A DNA stretch of 32,473 bases from an uncultured Pseudomonadota bacterium (GCA_949295005.1 CASFJL010000015.1:1-32473), one strand, 5' to 3'. Positions 15,312-24,395 are shown, numbered from the stretch's first letter. The notes: a model not told the origin generated them from the letters alone. Translations and numbers: made by a program.

Positions 15312-15536
15312 ATGGGTGCAAATGTAATTTTTATTGTTTTGGTAATTGCTGTTGTTGTGATGTTGTTTTTTTCTTCATTACGTTTTTGGTTTGGATTTAT
15401 TATAGCAATGCTTTTGGTTTGGTATTTTGGTGAAAATAAAATCAAATCTGTTGCAAAAGATATTTGGGGGCAAACCAAAGAAGTTTTTTATGATGTTTGT
15501 AAAAATTTAAAAGTTGAAGAAAAAAACAATGATTGA
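15312..15536 (+). CDS. Small membrane protein, 74 aa, short paralogue of the 150-aa protein
   Basis: The protein has a hydrophobic segment (about 4-40), then WYFGENKIKSVAKDIWGQTKE and an acidic tail. It aligns without gaps to residues 1-73 of the protein at 12695-13147 but lacks that protein's C-terminal domain. The leader is A/T only, with no Shine-Dalgarno sequence. It has its own promoter and terminator. The absence of the second domain could be an original short form or a truncation; the remaining 3' sequence shows no remnant of the domain. Confidence 0.6.
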   Translation: MGANVIFIVLVIAVVVMLFFSSLRFWFGFIIAMLLVWYFGENKIKSVAKDIWGQTKEVFYDVCKNLKVEEKNND

Positions 15537-15566
15537 TATAGCTTCTTACAAACATAAGACTATAAA

Positions 15567-15602
15567 ACAAAAGCTGAAAGAATTTTCTCTTTCAGCTTTT
15601 GT
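15567..15602. terminator. Terminator between the 74-aa gene and thyX
   Basis: A perfect 15-bp stem ACAAAAGCTGAAAGA / TCTTTCAGCTTTTGT has a 6-nt loop and lies between convergent genes. Confidence 0.85.
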
Positions 15603-15616
15603 TATGTTTAGAGAAT

Positions 15617-16267
15617 TTAGGCAGCTTGCTCTTCTTCCCATCCATATGGAATATCATCAAACAAAACCGGAATTTTTTTACGAAATTCTTTTAACAACAT
15701 GGTCATAACATGTCTGACGCTTGGATGTGTGGCCGGAGCACAACGAAGTTTGAATACATGACGCCATTCTCTGATGTTGGCTGTCATAATTACATCTGCT
15801 TTGGTGGAGTGTGGTAACATCATTCTTAATTGGTCGGCTTTGGCTCCTTTTTCTGCCATTTCCAGATAAGATTTTTCTATCATTTCCATAGTCTTATACC
15901 AGATGTTATAAATTTCTGAGCCTTCTTCCATGTTGCTTGGGCGCATGAAAGTTAATTCATTGCCGTATTTGCCTTTGGCATAATTGCAAAAACGCGTGCT
16001 CTCAATGGCAAAGCTGGCCATACGATGTCGGGTCAAATCTTTATAAGCGCCAACATCTGTGGTAAATTTTACCGTGATGGAAAAATGCTCTATCATAGCC
16101 TCATGTCCCATTTCAAGAAGCTTTTTTATCATTGCTTTTGCAGAATCTGCCGTGATTTTATCTTCACTCTTATAACAATTGCGGGCGCATAGTTCCAAAT
16201 GCTTTAAAATATAATCACCATCAATCGGGGTGATGATTTCTACTTTGGGAGCAACTATCTTTACCAT
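15617..16267 (-). CDS. thyX: Flavin-dependent thymidylate synthase
   Basis: ThyX makes dTMP from dUMP using methylene-tetrahydrofolate and FAD/NADPH. The 216-aa protein carries the ThyX signature RHRMASFAIESTR (80-92), in which the RHR and Ser90 bind the flavin and dUMP. Length and the C-terminal half (RCAPATHPSVRHVMTMLLKE) also fit. AAGGA lies 8 nt before the ATG. It is transcribed away from dut, which supplies dUMP. ThyX is the only thymidylate synthase visible here. A bacterium with ThyX usually lacks ThyA, and often lacks FolA. Confidence 0.97.
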   Translation of the reverse strand: MVKIVAPKVEIITPIDGDYILKHLELCARNCYKSEDKITADSAKAMIKKLLEMGHEAMIEHFSITVKFTTDVGAYKDLTRHRMASFAIESTRFCNYAKGKYGNELTFMRPSNMEEGSEIYNIWYKTMEMIEKSYLEMAEKGAKADQLRMMLPHSTKADVIMTANIREWRHVFKLRCAPATHPSVRHVMTMLLKEFRKKIPVLFDDIPYGWEEEQAA

Positions 16268-16290
16268 TGTTTGTATCCTTCTTTTATACC

Positions 16291-16318
16291 TTGAAAAATT
16301 TTTTATTTCTTTTACATT
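16291..16318 (+). promoter_or_regulatory. Putative dut promoter
   Basis: TTGAAA (16291-16296) and TACATT (16313-16318) with a 16-nt spacer lie 22 nt before the dut ATG, in the divergent thyX-dut interval. Confidence 0.4.
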
Positions 16319-16340
16319 AACGGAAAAAAAGGAGATTGGT

Positions 16341-16808
16341 ATGATTAATTATATTTATGCACCAATAAAGTTGCTAAAACTTTCTCATTATGTTGAAAAC
16401 AAAGCTAATTTAACTTATTCAACAGATGGGGCGGCTTGCTTTGACATATGTGCAGCTATATCTGAGCCGTTTATTCTTAAGGCGGGGGAGCGCTTTGGTT
16501 TTCCAACCGCTATTAAGACGGCTCCAGAATTTCCTTTGTGGTTTAGAGTTAATTCTCGTAGCGGATTGGCTTTGAAAAATGGTATATTTGCCATTGGCGG
16601 CATAATTGACACAGATTATCGCGGTGAATGGAAAATTATTCTCGTAAATAGCGGCAAGGTTGATTATGTTATTAACCCCGGAGATAAAATTGCGCAGGTG
16701 GAATTGCCTTTTCCTTATCGAGCCAAGTTTGAAGAAGTGAGTGAAACTGAATTTGCCGCTTTGCAAACAAATCGAGGCGAGGGTGGTTTTGGTTCTAGCG
16801 GAAGATAG
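16341..16808 (+). CDS. dut: dUTP diphosphatase (trimeric type)
   Basis: Dut hydrolyses dUTP to dUMP, preventing uracil incorporation and feeding ThyX. The ATG at 16341 (155 aa) is chosen because it has GGAG 7 nt upstream. A longer frame would overlap thyX. The five dUTPase motifs are visible: DGAACFDICAA (motif 1, with Phe in place of the usual Tyr), NSRSGLALKNG (2), GGIIDTDYRGEW (3), PGDKIAQVELP (4) and NRGEGGFGSSGR (5, the P-loop-like tail). All key residues appear present. The gene is divergent from thyX. Confidence 0.95.
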   Translation: MINYIYAPIKLLKLSHYVENKANLTYSTDGAACFDICAAISEPFILKAGERFGFPTAIKTAPEFPLWFRVNSRSGLALKNGIFAIGGIIDTDYRGEWKIILVNSGKVDYVINPGDKIAQVELPFPYRAKFEEVSETEFAALQTNRGEGGFGSSGR

Positions 16809-16873
16809 TTTTTAAAAAGCGAAAAGCTCCAGTTTCACAACTAAGAGCCTTTCTAAAAAAATGGCAAAAGCAG

Positions 16874-17161
16874 TTATTTTTTGGTAATCGACATTTTATT
16901 ATACATTATTTTTTGCTGTGATGAAAATGTGCGATTTACCGGTTTTTCTAGAATATCGTAGCTATCCATATGGGATATTTTATCATCTTTACAGATGATG
17001 GTTACGGATTTTCCTCTTTTTTGTCCTCTTTGGTTTTGACTGAAAAACATTTTCATCAAAGGGAAGTCTGTACAATTTTTTTTCACCATCGTATAACTTT
17101 GATATATTGGTGATAATAAATCTATGCCGTTTTCTTTTGCATACTTTTTTACTTTTTCCAT
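16874..17161 (-). CDS. Hypothetical protein, 95 aa
   Basis: This is a short basic protein (MEKVKKYAKENGIDLLSPIY at the start) with no signal peptide or membrane segment. I do not recognise it. The ATG has no clear Shine-Dalgarno sequence, only A/T-rich leader. An overlapping minus-strand frame (16989-17207) is less likely because of its composition. Support is limited to length and position between dut and the lipid-kinase gene, so it could be spurious. Confidence 0.4.
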   Translation of the reverse strand: MEKVKKYAKENGIDLLSPIYQSYTMVKKNCTDFPLMKMFFSQNQRGQKRGKSVTIICKDDKISHMDSYDILEKPVNRTFSSQQKIMYNKMSITKK

Positions 17162-17231
17162 AGTTAATAATATTTAAAAAATTTGTAAAACAAAAGGACA
17201 ATACCACAAATTTTATTTAATTCAAGCTTAA

Positions 17232-17960
17232 TTATCCTAATAAGCTTAAAATAATTCCTATTGAAAACGGAATGGATAGATTATCATCTATTTCGGTTTT
17301 TTCTTCATAGACTTCTGACATGGTTGCTAACAGACAAGCCAAAACTGATGCATAGGTAAAATGAAAAATTGGCTCAAAGCACATACATATAAACAAAGCG
17401 CTCATAAAAAAGGCAACAGTTCCTTCCAAAGATTTGTTTTTATAAATTTGTCTTGTGCCATAGGCTTTACCAATAAGGGCGGCAAAGGTATCTGAAATTA
17501 ACATAACCGTGATTGAAATCACCGCAATCGGTTTACTGAAAAGCAATATACAGGCAATGGCGGCCAATAAAACGTATAATGAGCCACTGCTTTGAAAATA
17601 TATTCTTTTTGTTTCTTTTTTTCTTAAAGTTTTAAAAAATAATCTGCCAAAAAGATTTCTTGCCCATTTCCACCTTTTATAATTACCATATTCAAGTATG
17701 GCATCTCCTAAAAACAAAATTGAAAATAAGATAATGCAAATGCCGGGGTGCACAAAGTACATTAACCCTGGAATCCACAATGAGCTTAAATGAATGCTCT
17801 TCCTTAAAATTTCTTTTTTATATGATTTGTCAACAGCTTCAATTCTGTTTTTGACATAGGCTATTTTTTCTGCTGAAACAGAGCGTAATCTTGATTGAAA
17901 TTGTAAAAATTTATCTTCATTAAACTGTTGAAAAATTTTTCTTAATCTATTGATTGTCAT
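17232..17960 (-). CDS. CTP-dependent lipid kinase-like membrane protein (dolichol/diacylglycerol/phytol kinase family)
   Basis: The 242-aa protein has a polar N terminus (1-50) and about five or six membrane segments. Its motifs match the SEC59/DGK1/VTE5 group, which phosphorylate isoprenoid alcohols or diacylglycerol with CTP: RKSIHL (53-58), SDTFAALIGKAYG (156-168), NKSLEGT (175-181), Glu216 and DDNLSIP (225-231). I infer a prenol or diacylglycerol kinase; the actual substrate cannot be read from the sequence. Its ATG overlaps the upstream gene by 14 nt, so the two are translationally coupled. That upstream gene resembles the membrane half of LtaS-type enzymes, which release diacylglycerol. 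Confidence 0.75.
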   Translation of the reverse strand: MTINRLRKIFQQFNEDKFLQFQSRLRSVSAEKIAYVKNRIEAVDKSYKKEILRKSIHLSSLWIPGLMYFVHPGICIILFSILFLGDAILEYGNYKRWKWARNLFGRLFFKTLRKKETKRIYFQSSGSLYVLLAAIACILLFSKPIAVISITVMLISDTFAALIGKAYGTRQIYKNKSLEGTVAFFMSALFICMCFEPIFHFTYASVLACLLATMSEVYEEKTEIDDNLSIPFSIGIILSLLG

Positions 17961-18693
17961 TGTTTTTACCTATTTTGCTGTTCCTATCAGGATAGTGACG
18001 CAAAAGCATTAAACGTGAATTTTTTTTCACAAATCCGTTAAGTATGCCATATGTTCTGTCTTCTGAAATTTGGCTGTTATATTTATTGATGTTGTTATTT
18101 AATTCTTCAATATCAATATTCATAAATGCCAGAACGCACACGCATATATATAGAGCAAAATGAAATAATCTTCTTAAAAATCCGGGAGATTTTATTTTTG
18201 TAAACAAAATTGGATATGTTATTTTCCAAACAATTAAGCTTAAAATTAAAATAATACTTAAAAATTTCATTAATGGATAATCTTGATATATTTCAAGTAA
18301 AATATTTTGAGCTTTTTTGAAATAAGTGTTTGGAATTTCAGTCGCAAAAGATTTGATGGTGTTAAATTCATTCCAAAAAATAATGGCAGATGTATTTTCT
18401 AATATATTTAAAAATATAAATGCGATAAAAATAACAGAGCTGATGATTTTGTCTGTTTGGCTGTTTTTATATTTTTCAGGCAATATTGTCAGATAAAAAA
18501 CATATGGTAAAACCATAAATAAAAAAGAAACCAATGAGGTAAGTTGGAGAACCCCTATATCTTGAATAATTGTTTTAAAAGTCCAGTCAACATTGTTGAT
18601 GTGAGTTAGCCCCAAATATAATGCAGCTAATATTTCTAGACAAATATAGCATATGAGGAAAGGGGCTAATCTTCTAATTAAAAACGAGTTCAT
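17947..18693 (-). CDS. Membrane protein resembling the N-terminal domain of LtaS-type phosphotransferases
   Basis: ATG 18693 (248 aa) is chosen because AAGAGA lies 6 nt upstream; the in-frame TTG at 18711 has none. There are five hydrophobic segments (about 10-30, 50-72, 86-106, 143-163 and 177-192). The stretch IIFWNEFNTIKSF (105-115), later YQDYP, and NKYNSQISEDRTYGILNGFVKKN (203-225) resemble the transmembrane-to-linker region of LtaS/sulfatase-type lipid phosphotransferases. The sulfatase catalytic domain is absent: the protein stops after 248 residues and is coupled by a 14-nt overlap to the lipid-kinase gene. The resemblance is from pattern recognition only. Confidence 0.55.
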   Translation of the reverse strand: MNSFLIRRLAPFLICYICLEILAALYLGLTHINNVDWTFKTIIQDIGVLQLTSLVSFLFMVLPYVFYLTILPEKYKNSQTDKIISSVIFIAFIFLNILENTSAIIFWNEFNTIKSFATEIPNTYFKKAQNILLEIYQDYPLMKFLSIILILSLIVWKITYPILFTKIKSPGFLRRLFHFALYICVCVLAFMNIDIEELNNNINKYNSQISEDRTYGILNGFVKKNSRLMLLRHYPDRNSKIGKNNDNQ

Positions 18694-18796
18694 TGTTTTT
18701 CTCTTATGCAACTTTTGGTTTTTATTTTCTGTATTTTATACAACTATATTTTTATTAGCAATGACTAAATGCAAATTATACATACCTGTTTTGCAA

Positions 18797-18834
18797 AAAA
18801 AATATCTCCGAAAATTTTCGGAGATATTTTTTAG
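18797..18834 (-). terminator. alaS terminator
   Basis: A long perfect stem AAATATCTCCGAAAA / TTTTCGGAGATATTT is followed by a T run on the minus strand, 16 nt past the alaS stop. Confidence 0.85.
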
Positions 18835-18847
18835 TATTATTTAAGGC

Positions 18848-21484
18848 TTAAATTGCTTTTTTGATGGCATCAATTGCCGCAGCGGTTTTGCTACCATCCG
18901 GACCGCCGGCCTGAGCCATATCAGGACGTCCGCCGCCGCCTTGTCCGCCAACTTGGGCAGAACCCAAGCGAACCAAATCGACAGCAGAATATTTGCCGGT
19001 CAAATCATTTGTAACGCCAACAACAATAGAGGCTTTACCTTCATTGTTAGCTGCCAAAACAATCACGCCGGAGCCGATTTTGCCTTTGATTTCGTCAACA
19101 AAAGCTTTTAATTCTTTGGCTTGAACGTCTTGCAAGTCTTTGCCAACAAACTTGACACCGTTGATTTCTTCAAATTCATTATTATTGCCACTGGCTTTGT
19201 TGCTCACAAGAGCTTTTTTCAAGTTGAAGATTTCGGCTTCTTGTTTTTTCTTTTCTTCTTGCAACTGAGCAATTTTGCCTTCGATATTTGCCATATCGGA
19301 TTTCAACATTGAAGCGATATGATGCAAGCGTTGCTCATTTTCCAAAGCATATTGTTCGGCACCGCGACCGGTCAAGCATTCAACACGGCGCAAACCGGCA
19401 CCGATTGCTGATTCGGCAACAATCTTGAAGTAACCGATATCACCTGTTGACTTGACATGTGTACCACCGCAAAGCTCAGTTGAAAGATAATGCTCATTAT
19501 CGTTGTCACAAACTGAAACAACGCGAACTTCATCACCGTATTTTTCACCAAACAAAGCCATTGCACCTTCTTTGATGGCATCTTCCTGACGCATAATGCG
19601 GGTGATGACAGGGTGGTTTTCTCTGATGATGTCATTTACTCTTTCTTCAGCCAAACGGAGCTCAGCGTCAGAAATTTGTTTGTGGTGAGAAATGTCAAAA
19701 CGCATTCTGTCAGCAGCAACATAAGAACCTTTTTGTGTAACGTGTGTACCCAAAATATCACGCAATACTTTGTGCAAAATGTGGGTAACGGTGTGGTTAG
19801 CGGCAATGGCAGCGCGGTTTTTGGTATCAACTTCAAAAGTCAAATCATCGCCGACTTTAACCGTGCCTTTAATCATTTTGCAAATGTGAACGGTGAGTTC
19901 GTGAAGTTTTTTCTTGGTATCCAAAACTTCGATTTCGCAATTTGAACCATAGATTTTACCAATATCACCAACTTGGCCACCCATTTCGCCATAGAATGGT
20001 GTTTGGTTGGCAACGAGATAAAATTCACCGCTATTGACGGTTTCAACTTCTTTGCCATCAACAACCAAATTGTTTACCAAGCATTCTGATTTTAAGGTGT
20101 TGTAACCCAAAAATTCGGTACCGCCGTTTTTATCAAAAATTTCAAACCAAACTTTTTCGGTTCCGGCATCACCTGAACCAGCCCAGTTTTTACGGGCTTC
20201 GGCTTTTTGTTTGGCCATGGCTTCATCAAAACCTTTGACATCAACTTTCATGTCTTTGTTTCTCAAGGCATCTTGAGTCAAATCAAGCGGAAAACCATAA
20301 GTATCATAAAGTTTGAATGCGGTTGTACCGGACAACTCATCACCGGCTTTCAGATTTTTGGTTTCATCTTCCAACAAACGCATACCTTTATCCAAGGTTT
20401 TTAAGAAGCGCAATTCTTCTGCCTTTATGGTTTCGGTAATGAGTTCTTGAGCGCGATATAATTCAGGATAAGCTTCACCCATTTCTTTTTGCAAAGCAGG
20501 CAAGAGTTTATACATCATCGGTTCTTTCATGCCGAGCAAATATTGGTGACGCATAGCTCTTCTCATAATACGGCGCAAAACATAACCACGTCCTTCATTT
20601 GAGGGCATAACACCGTCGGCAATCAAGAAACAGGTTGAGCGTAAGTGGTCGGCAATGACGTTGTGAGATGCTTTCAAAGGACCGTTCGGATCAGAGTTTG
20701 CCATATCGGCAATAGCTTTAATTAAGTTTTGGAACAAGTCAATCTCATAGTTAGAGTGAACACCTTGCAAAATGGCAGAAATACGCTCCAAGCCCATACC
20801 GGTATCAATTGACGGATGTTTCAACGGAATACGAGAGCCGTCCGGCAAGTCTTCAAATTGGTCAAAAACCAAGTTCCAGATTTCAATCCAACGGTCACCG
20901 TCTTCTTCAGGTGTTCCCGGCAGACCACCCCAAACTTCCGGACCATGGTCATAGAAGATTTCAGAGCAGGGACCGCAAGGGCCGGTATCGCCCATTTGCC
21001 AAAAGTTGTCTTTGGTGGCAATGCGGATGATTCTGTCTTCAGGTAAGCCTGATACTTTTTTCCAAATATCGTGAGCTTCATCATCGGTATGGTAAACGGT
21101 AACGGCCAATCTGTCTTTAGGTAAGCAGAATTCTTTGGTCACCAATTCCCATGCCCAAGCAATAGCTTCATCTTTAAAATAGTCGCCAAAAGAGAAGTTA
21201 CCGAGCATTTCAAAAAATGTGTGGTGACGAACGGTGTATCCGACGTTGTCCAAGTCATTATGTTTTCCGCCGGCACGAACTGATTTTTGGGAAGTGGTCG
21301 CTCGTTTGTAATCTCTGACTTCATTACCTGTGAAAATATTCTTGAATTGAACCATACCGGAGTTGGTGAACATCAAGGTCGGATCATTATCCGGCACCAA
21401 AGAAGATGACGGAATAACTTTATGTCCGTTTTTTGCAAAGAAGTTTAAGTATGTACTTCTGATATCTTTTAATGTTGTTGTCAT
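18848..21484 (-). CDS. alaS: Alanyl-tRNA synthetase
   Basis: AlaS charges tRNA-Ala and edits mischarged tRNA. The 878-aa protein has all domains in order. The class II catalytic core begins with [17 protein letters not shown] and includes [10 protein letters not shown] near 304-313. The editing domain has HTVTH (His564, His568) and LCGGTHV (Cys672, His676). The C-terminal C-Ala domain ends with [22 protein letters not shown] precedes the ATG. It is not next to recA, its common alphaproteobacterial neighbour; about 7.4 kb lies between them. A promoter with an overlapping palindrome lies upstream. Confidence 0.98.
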   Translation of the reverse strand: MTTTLKDIRSTYLNFFAKNGHKVIPSSSLVPDNDPTLMFTNSGMVQFKNIFTGNEVRDYKRATTSQKSVRAGGKHNDLDNVGYTVRHHTFFEMLGNFSFGDYFKDEAIAWAWELVTKEFCLPKDRLAVTVYHTDDEAHDIWKKVSGLPEDRIIRIATKDNFWQMGDTGPCGPCSEIFYDHGPEVWGGLPGTPEEDGDRWIEIWNLVFDQFEDLPDGSRIPLKHPSIDTGMGLERISAILQGVHSNYEIDLFQNLIKAIADMANSDPNGPLKASHNVIADHLRSTCFLIADGVMPSNEGRGYVLRRIMRRAMRHQYLLGMKEPMMYKLLPALQKEMGEAYPELYRAQELITETIKAEELRFLKTLDKGMRLLEDETKNLKAGDELSGTTAFKLYDTYGFPLDLTQDALRNKDMKVDVKGFDEAMAKQKAEARKNWAGSGDAGTEKVWFEIFDKNGGTEFLGYNTLKSECLVNNLVVDGKEVETVNSGEFYLVANQTPFYGEMGGQVGDIGKIYGSNCEIEVLDTKKKLHELTVHICKMIKGTVKVGDDLTFEVDTKNRAAIAANHTVTHILHKVLRDILGTHVTQKGSYVAADRMRFDISHHKQISDAELRLAEERVNDIIRENHPVITRIMRQEDAIKEGAMALFGEKYGDEVRVVSVCDNDNEHYLSTELCGGTHVKSTGDIGYFKIVAESAIGAGLRRVECLTGRGAEQYALENEQRLHHIASMLKSDMANIEGKIAQLQEEKKKQEAEIFNLKKALVSNKASGNNNEFEEINGVKFVGKDLQDVQAKELKAFVDEIKGKIGSGVIVLAANNEGKASIVVGVTNDLTGKYSAVDLVRLGSAQVGGQGGGGRPDMAQAGGPDGSKTAAAIDAIKKAI

Positions 21485-21520
21485 TTTTACTTCCCAAAAG
21501 TTAATTTAAAAAACTATATT

Positions 21521-21558
21521 AACTTGCTATTTTTATAGCAAACTTCTTTGAGAGTCAA
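21521..21558 (-). promoter_or_regulatory. alaS promoter with overlapping palindrome
   Basis: On the minus strand TTGACT (21558-21553) and TATAAA (21537-21532) are 15 nt apart. The -10 sits within an inverted repeat, TTGCTAT (21524-21530) and ATAGCAA (21535-21541), with a 4-nt centre. E. coli AlaRS represses its own gene by binding a palindrome at the transcription start, so this may be an operator. Confidence 0.5.
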
Positions 21559-21578
21559 AGCAAAAAAACAAAATCTTC

Positions 21579-22064
21579 TTAAATTTGAACAATCATACCA
21601 TTGTTGATAATATAAGATAGATTTAAAATAGTGGCATAACAAATCCAAATAAAGTAAGGATACATTAAATATGATGCTGTTTTATCAATTTCTTTGAATG
21701 ATTTTATGGTTGAAAAAGCGATAAAATCCATAATCAAAATTATGAGAAATCCTAAACCCAAATATCCCATATAGAAGAAACTAAAGCACCAGGGAATATG
21801 TAATAAAAGTTGCAACCAGAACAAATATTGTGCTTTTTTCTTATTTATACTTGTTGTCGTTAGACTTATTTTGCATATGGATATTGCCATTAAAATATAT
21901 AAAATTGTCCAGACAATTCTAAATGTAATTTTTGGCGGTGTTAAAACACCATGAACGGCTGTTTGATACCACCCCATGACACCGCTTCTGGTAAAAATAG
22001 AAGAGATATATGCAATTAAGCAAATTCCAATTATAGAAAGTATTGATTTGTTAACTTTATTCAT
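21579..22064 (-). CDS. tspO: TspO/MBR-family membrane protein
   Basis: The 161-aa protein has five membrane segments, the fold of the TspO/peripheral benzodiazepine receptor family, which binds porphyrins and is linked to tetrapyrrole or stress responses. Family features are LTPPKITFRIVWTILYILM in the first loop and second helix, the LLHIPWCFSFF helix, and the C-terminal YPYFIWICYATILNLSYII. AAAGGAG lies 7 nt before the ATG. It is divergent from sfsA. The ligand and role here cannot be told from the sequence. Confidence 0.88.
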   Translation of the reverse strand: MNKVNKSILSIIGICLIAYISSIFTRSGVMGWYQTAVHGVLTPPKITFRIVWTILYILMAISICKISLTTTSINKKKAQYLFWLQLLLHIPWCFSFFYMGYLGLGFLIILIMDFIAFSTIKSFKEIDKTASYLMYPYFIWICYATILNLSYIINNGMIVQI

Positions 22065-22155
22065 TGTACACTCCTTTATAATGTTTCATTATAACAAATT
22101 AAGCTCTTTTTGTTTTTTTTCAATATAATGAAATAAAATGTGAGGGAGAATAATC

Positions 22156-22857
22156 GTGGTTGCATTTGATAAAGAATTTTTTAATGCCAAAGTAATAAGC
22201 AGATATAAAAGATTTATTGTTGATATTTTGTTGGATACAGACGACACAGCGGCTGCTTTTTGCTCAGATGAAAATATATTCCCAAATTTATATGAAAAAA
22301 ATGCTTCTTTGTGGGTGAGCCGTATTCATGACAAAAATAGACGCTTGAAGTATGAAGTTGAGGCTGTGAACAGAGGTGATGGTTGGGTGGTGGTAAATCA
22401 AAAATATTTTGTTCCTCTTTTTGAAGAAGCTTTTTATAAAAAAATTATGCCTGAATTTAATTGTTATACGCAAATCAGAAGAATAGAAGCTATAGATAAA
22501 CTACCTCATCTTGATTTTGAACTCAGTAATGAATTTGAAAGTTGTTATGTTAGCCTAAGACCCATTTTTAATAAACAAAACGGAAAAGCCGTGTTCCCTT
22601 CCAAAGTGAATTATTTGGATTTGGAAATGTTTGAAGAAATGAAAAAAGTCAGAAAAAAAAATGTGAAAACCGTTGTGATGATGATTGTTCCGAGAATGGA
22701 TTGCTTGGAAACATTTTTTTCTTGGTCAATTGATCCAATTTCGGCGGCAAAAATATATGATGAAGCAAAAAACGGTTTAGAGTTTGTTTCTTATGGTTGC
22801 AATTTGGATAAAAAAGGTATTATTATAACCAACAAAATGAATATTGATGTGAAGTAA
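22156..22857 (+). CDS. sfsA: Divergent SfsA-family protein
   Basis: The start is a GTG at 22156 with GAGGGAG upstream. Length (233 aa) and several patterns match SfsA: ISRYKRFIVDILL near 14-26, RRLKYEVEAV, KAVFPSKVNYLD (144-155, usually AlFPDxxTxRG), VVMMIVPRMDCLETF and SIDPISAAKIYDEAKNG (191-207). The characteristic nuclease-like residues are altered. The SRxDF motif reads LPHLDF, the EVKN motif reads VSLRPI, and the CPNxG loop reads CSDEN. The order sfsA-map-radC is typical of Alphaproteobacteria and supports the call. It is likely catalytically changed or inactive. Confidence 0.75.
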   Translation: MVAFDKEFFNAKVISRYKRFIVDILLDTDDTAAAFCSDENIFPNLYEKNASLWVSRIHDKNRRLKYEVEAVNRGDGWVVVNQKYFVPLFEEAFYKKIMPEFNCYTQIRRIEAIDKLPHLDFELSNEFESCYVSLRPIFNKQNGKAVFPSKVNYLDLEMFEEMKKVRKKNVKTVVMMIVPRMDCLETFFSWSIDPISAAKIYDEAKNGLEFVSYGCNLDKKGIIITNKMNIDVK

Positions 22858-22868
22858 TATAGAGGTTA

Positions 22869-23681
22869 ATGATCGTGTCAAATAAAACTAAAGACGGTAT
22901 TGTCATTTATGAAGATAAAGATTTTGAAGGTATGCGTAAAGCAGGGCAAATTGCAGCTGAATGCTTGGATTATATCACTGATTATGTGCAAGTTGGTGTA
23001 TCTACCGGTGAATTAGATGATTTGTGTCGTGAGTTCTTTTTGGCTCGCGGTGCTATTCCTGCTTGTTTGGGATATAGAGGTTATCCAAAATCTACTTGCA
23101 TTTCTATCAACCATGTAATCTGTCACGGAATCCCTGATTATGAACGCAAGCTTGTGAACGGAGATATTTTGAATATTGATGTGACATGTATTGTAGACGG
23201 TTGGTATGGTGACACCAGCCGTATGTATTATGCCGGAGAACCTAAAATTAAGGCTAAGCGCTTGTGTGACGTGACTTATGAATGTATGATGCGTGGTATT
23301 GATGTGGTTAAACCCGGGGCTCATTTTGGTGATATTGGCGCCGTGATTGAAGAATATGCCCACAAATATGGATATGGCGTGGTAGATATGTTTTGCGGAC
23401 ATGGTTTGGGCAAAGTTTTTCACGATGAACCAAATGTTTTGCACGTTGGACGCAAGGGAACAGGTCCTCGTATTGAAGAAGGAATGTTTTTTACAATTGA
23501 GCCAATGATTAATATTGGTAAGCCAGATGCCATTATTTTGAAAGATGGATGGACTTCTGTTACCAGAGACAAAACCTTGTCTGCGCAGTTTGAACATTCT
23601 TTGGGTGTGACAAAAGACGGTGCTGAGATATTTACTTTGTCTCCAAAAAAATTACATCGTCCGCCTTATGTAAAAAAATAA
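22869..23681 (+). CDS. map: Methionine aminopeptidase, type I
   Basis: Map removes the initiator methionine after deformylation by Def. The 270-aa protein has all five metal ligands, Asp104, Asp115, His178, Glu211 and Glu242, and substrate-binding His86. They are offset by exactly 7 from the E. coli numbering. The start is ambiguous: the ATG at 22869 is only 3 nt from GAGG, while a GTG at 22875 is 9 nt away and could be the true start (268 aa). It lies 11 nt after sfsA and is followed by radC. Confidence 0.96.
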   Translation: MIVSNKTKDGIVIYEDKDFEGMRKAGQIAAECLDYITDYVQVGVSTGELDDLCREFFLARGAIPACLGYRGYPKSTCISINHVICHGIPDYERKLVNGDILNIDVTCIVDGWYGDTSRMYYAGEPKIKAKRLCDVTYECMMRGIDVVKPGAHFGDIGAVIEEYAHKYGYGVVDMFCGHGLGKVFHDEPNVLHVGRKGTGPRIEEGMFFTIEPMINIGKPDAIILKDGWTSVTRDKTLSAQFEHSLGVTKDGAEIFTLSPKKLHRPPYVKK

Positions 23682-23693
23682 GTTGGTTTGAAT

Positions 23694-24395
23694 ATGGTTG
23701 AAAAACAAAAAGCAAATCTTTCCTCTGATGGTCATAGACAAAGAATTAGAGAAAAGTTTTTATCCAATGGTGCCGCTTCTTTAGCAGATTATGAGCTTTT
23801 AGAAGCTTATTTGACTATTGCTATTCCCAGAAAAGACGTTAAACCCTTAGCAAAGCTGTTGATTGCACAATTCGGAAGCTTTGCTGAGGTGATTAATGCT
23901 TCCACAACTGAACTTTTGGCTGTTTCCGGTGTGGGAGAAAATACGGTTTTTGCGCTTAAAATTGTGGCTGAGGCTGCAAAGCGTATGGCTTGGGAAAATT
24001 TGAAAAATAAAGATGAGCCTGTTATTGCTGATATGGACTCTTTGATAGATTATTGCAGAATGTCTATGGCTTATCAAGACGTGGAAGAATTTAGGCTGAT
24101 ATATCTTAATGTTAAAAACAGAGTAATTGCAGAGGAAACTCAACAAAAAGGTACAATTAATCATGTTTCTATTCATCCAAGAGAGGTGGTTAAATCTGCT
24201 TTAGATAAAAATGCAAGTGCCATAATTATGGTGCACAATCATCCAACCGGCGATACAACGCCATCTAAAGCCGATATAGAGGTAACAAAAAAGGTCAGAG
24301 AAGCATTAGCTTCTATGAATATTTTATTGCATGATCACCTGATTATCAGCAAATATGGTTGTTATAGTTTTAGAAATGCCGGACTTTTATTATAA
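23694..24395 (+). CDS. radC: RadC family JAB/MPN-domain protein
   Basis: RadC-like proteins have an N-terminal helix-hairpin-helix region (here VSGVGENTVFALK near 77-89) and a C-terminal JAMM metalloprotease-like domain. The JAMM residues are HNHPTGDTTPSKAD with His181, His183 and Asp194. The ATG at 23694 (233 aa) is preferred to an upstream TTG; the ribosome site is weak. Its biological role is disputed. Third gene of the sfsA-map-radC unit. Confidence 0.92.
   Translation: MVEKQKANLSSDGHRQRIREKFLSNGAASLADYELLEAYLTIAIPRKDVKPLAKLLIAQFGSFAEVINASTTELLAVSGVGENTVFALKIVAEAAKRMAWENLKNKDEPVIADMDSLIDYCRMSMAYQDVEEFRLIYLNVKNRVIAEETQQKGTINHVSIHPREVVKSALDKNASAIIMVHNHPTGDTTPSKADIEVTKKVREALASMNILLHDHLIISKYGCYSFRNAGLLL

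Noticed and set aside
16230..16340. N-terminal extension of Dut
   Set aside because: It overlaps thyX on the other strand, and the ATG at 16341 has the proper ribosome site and family N terminus.
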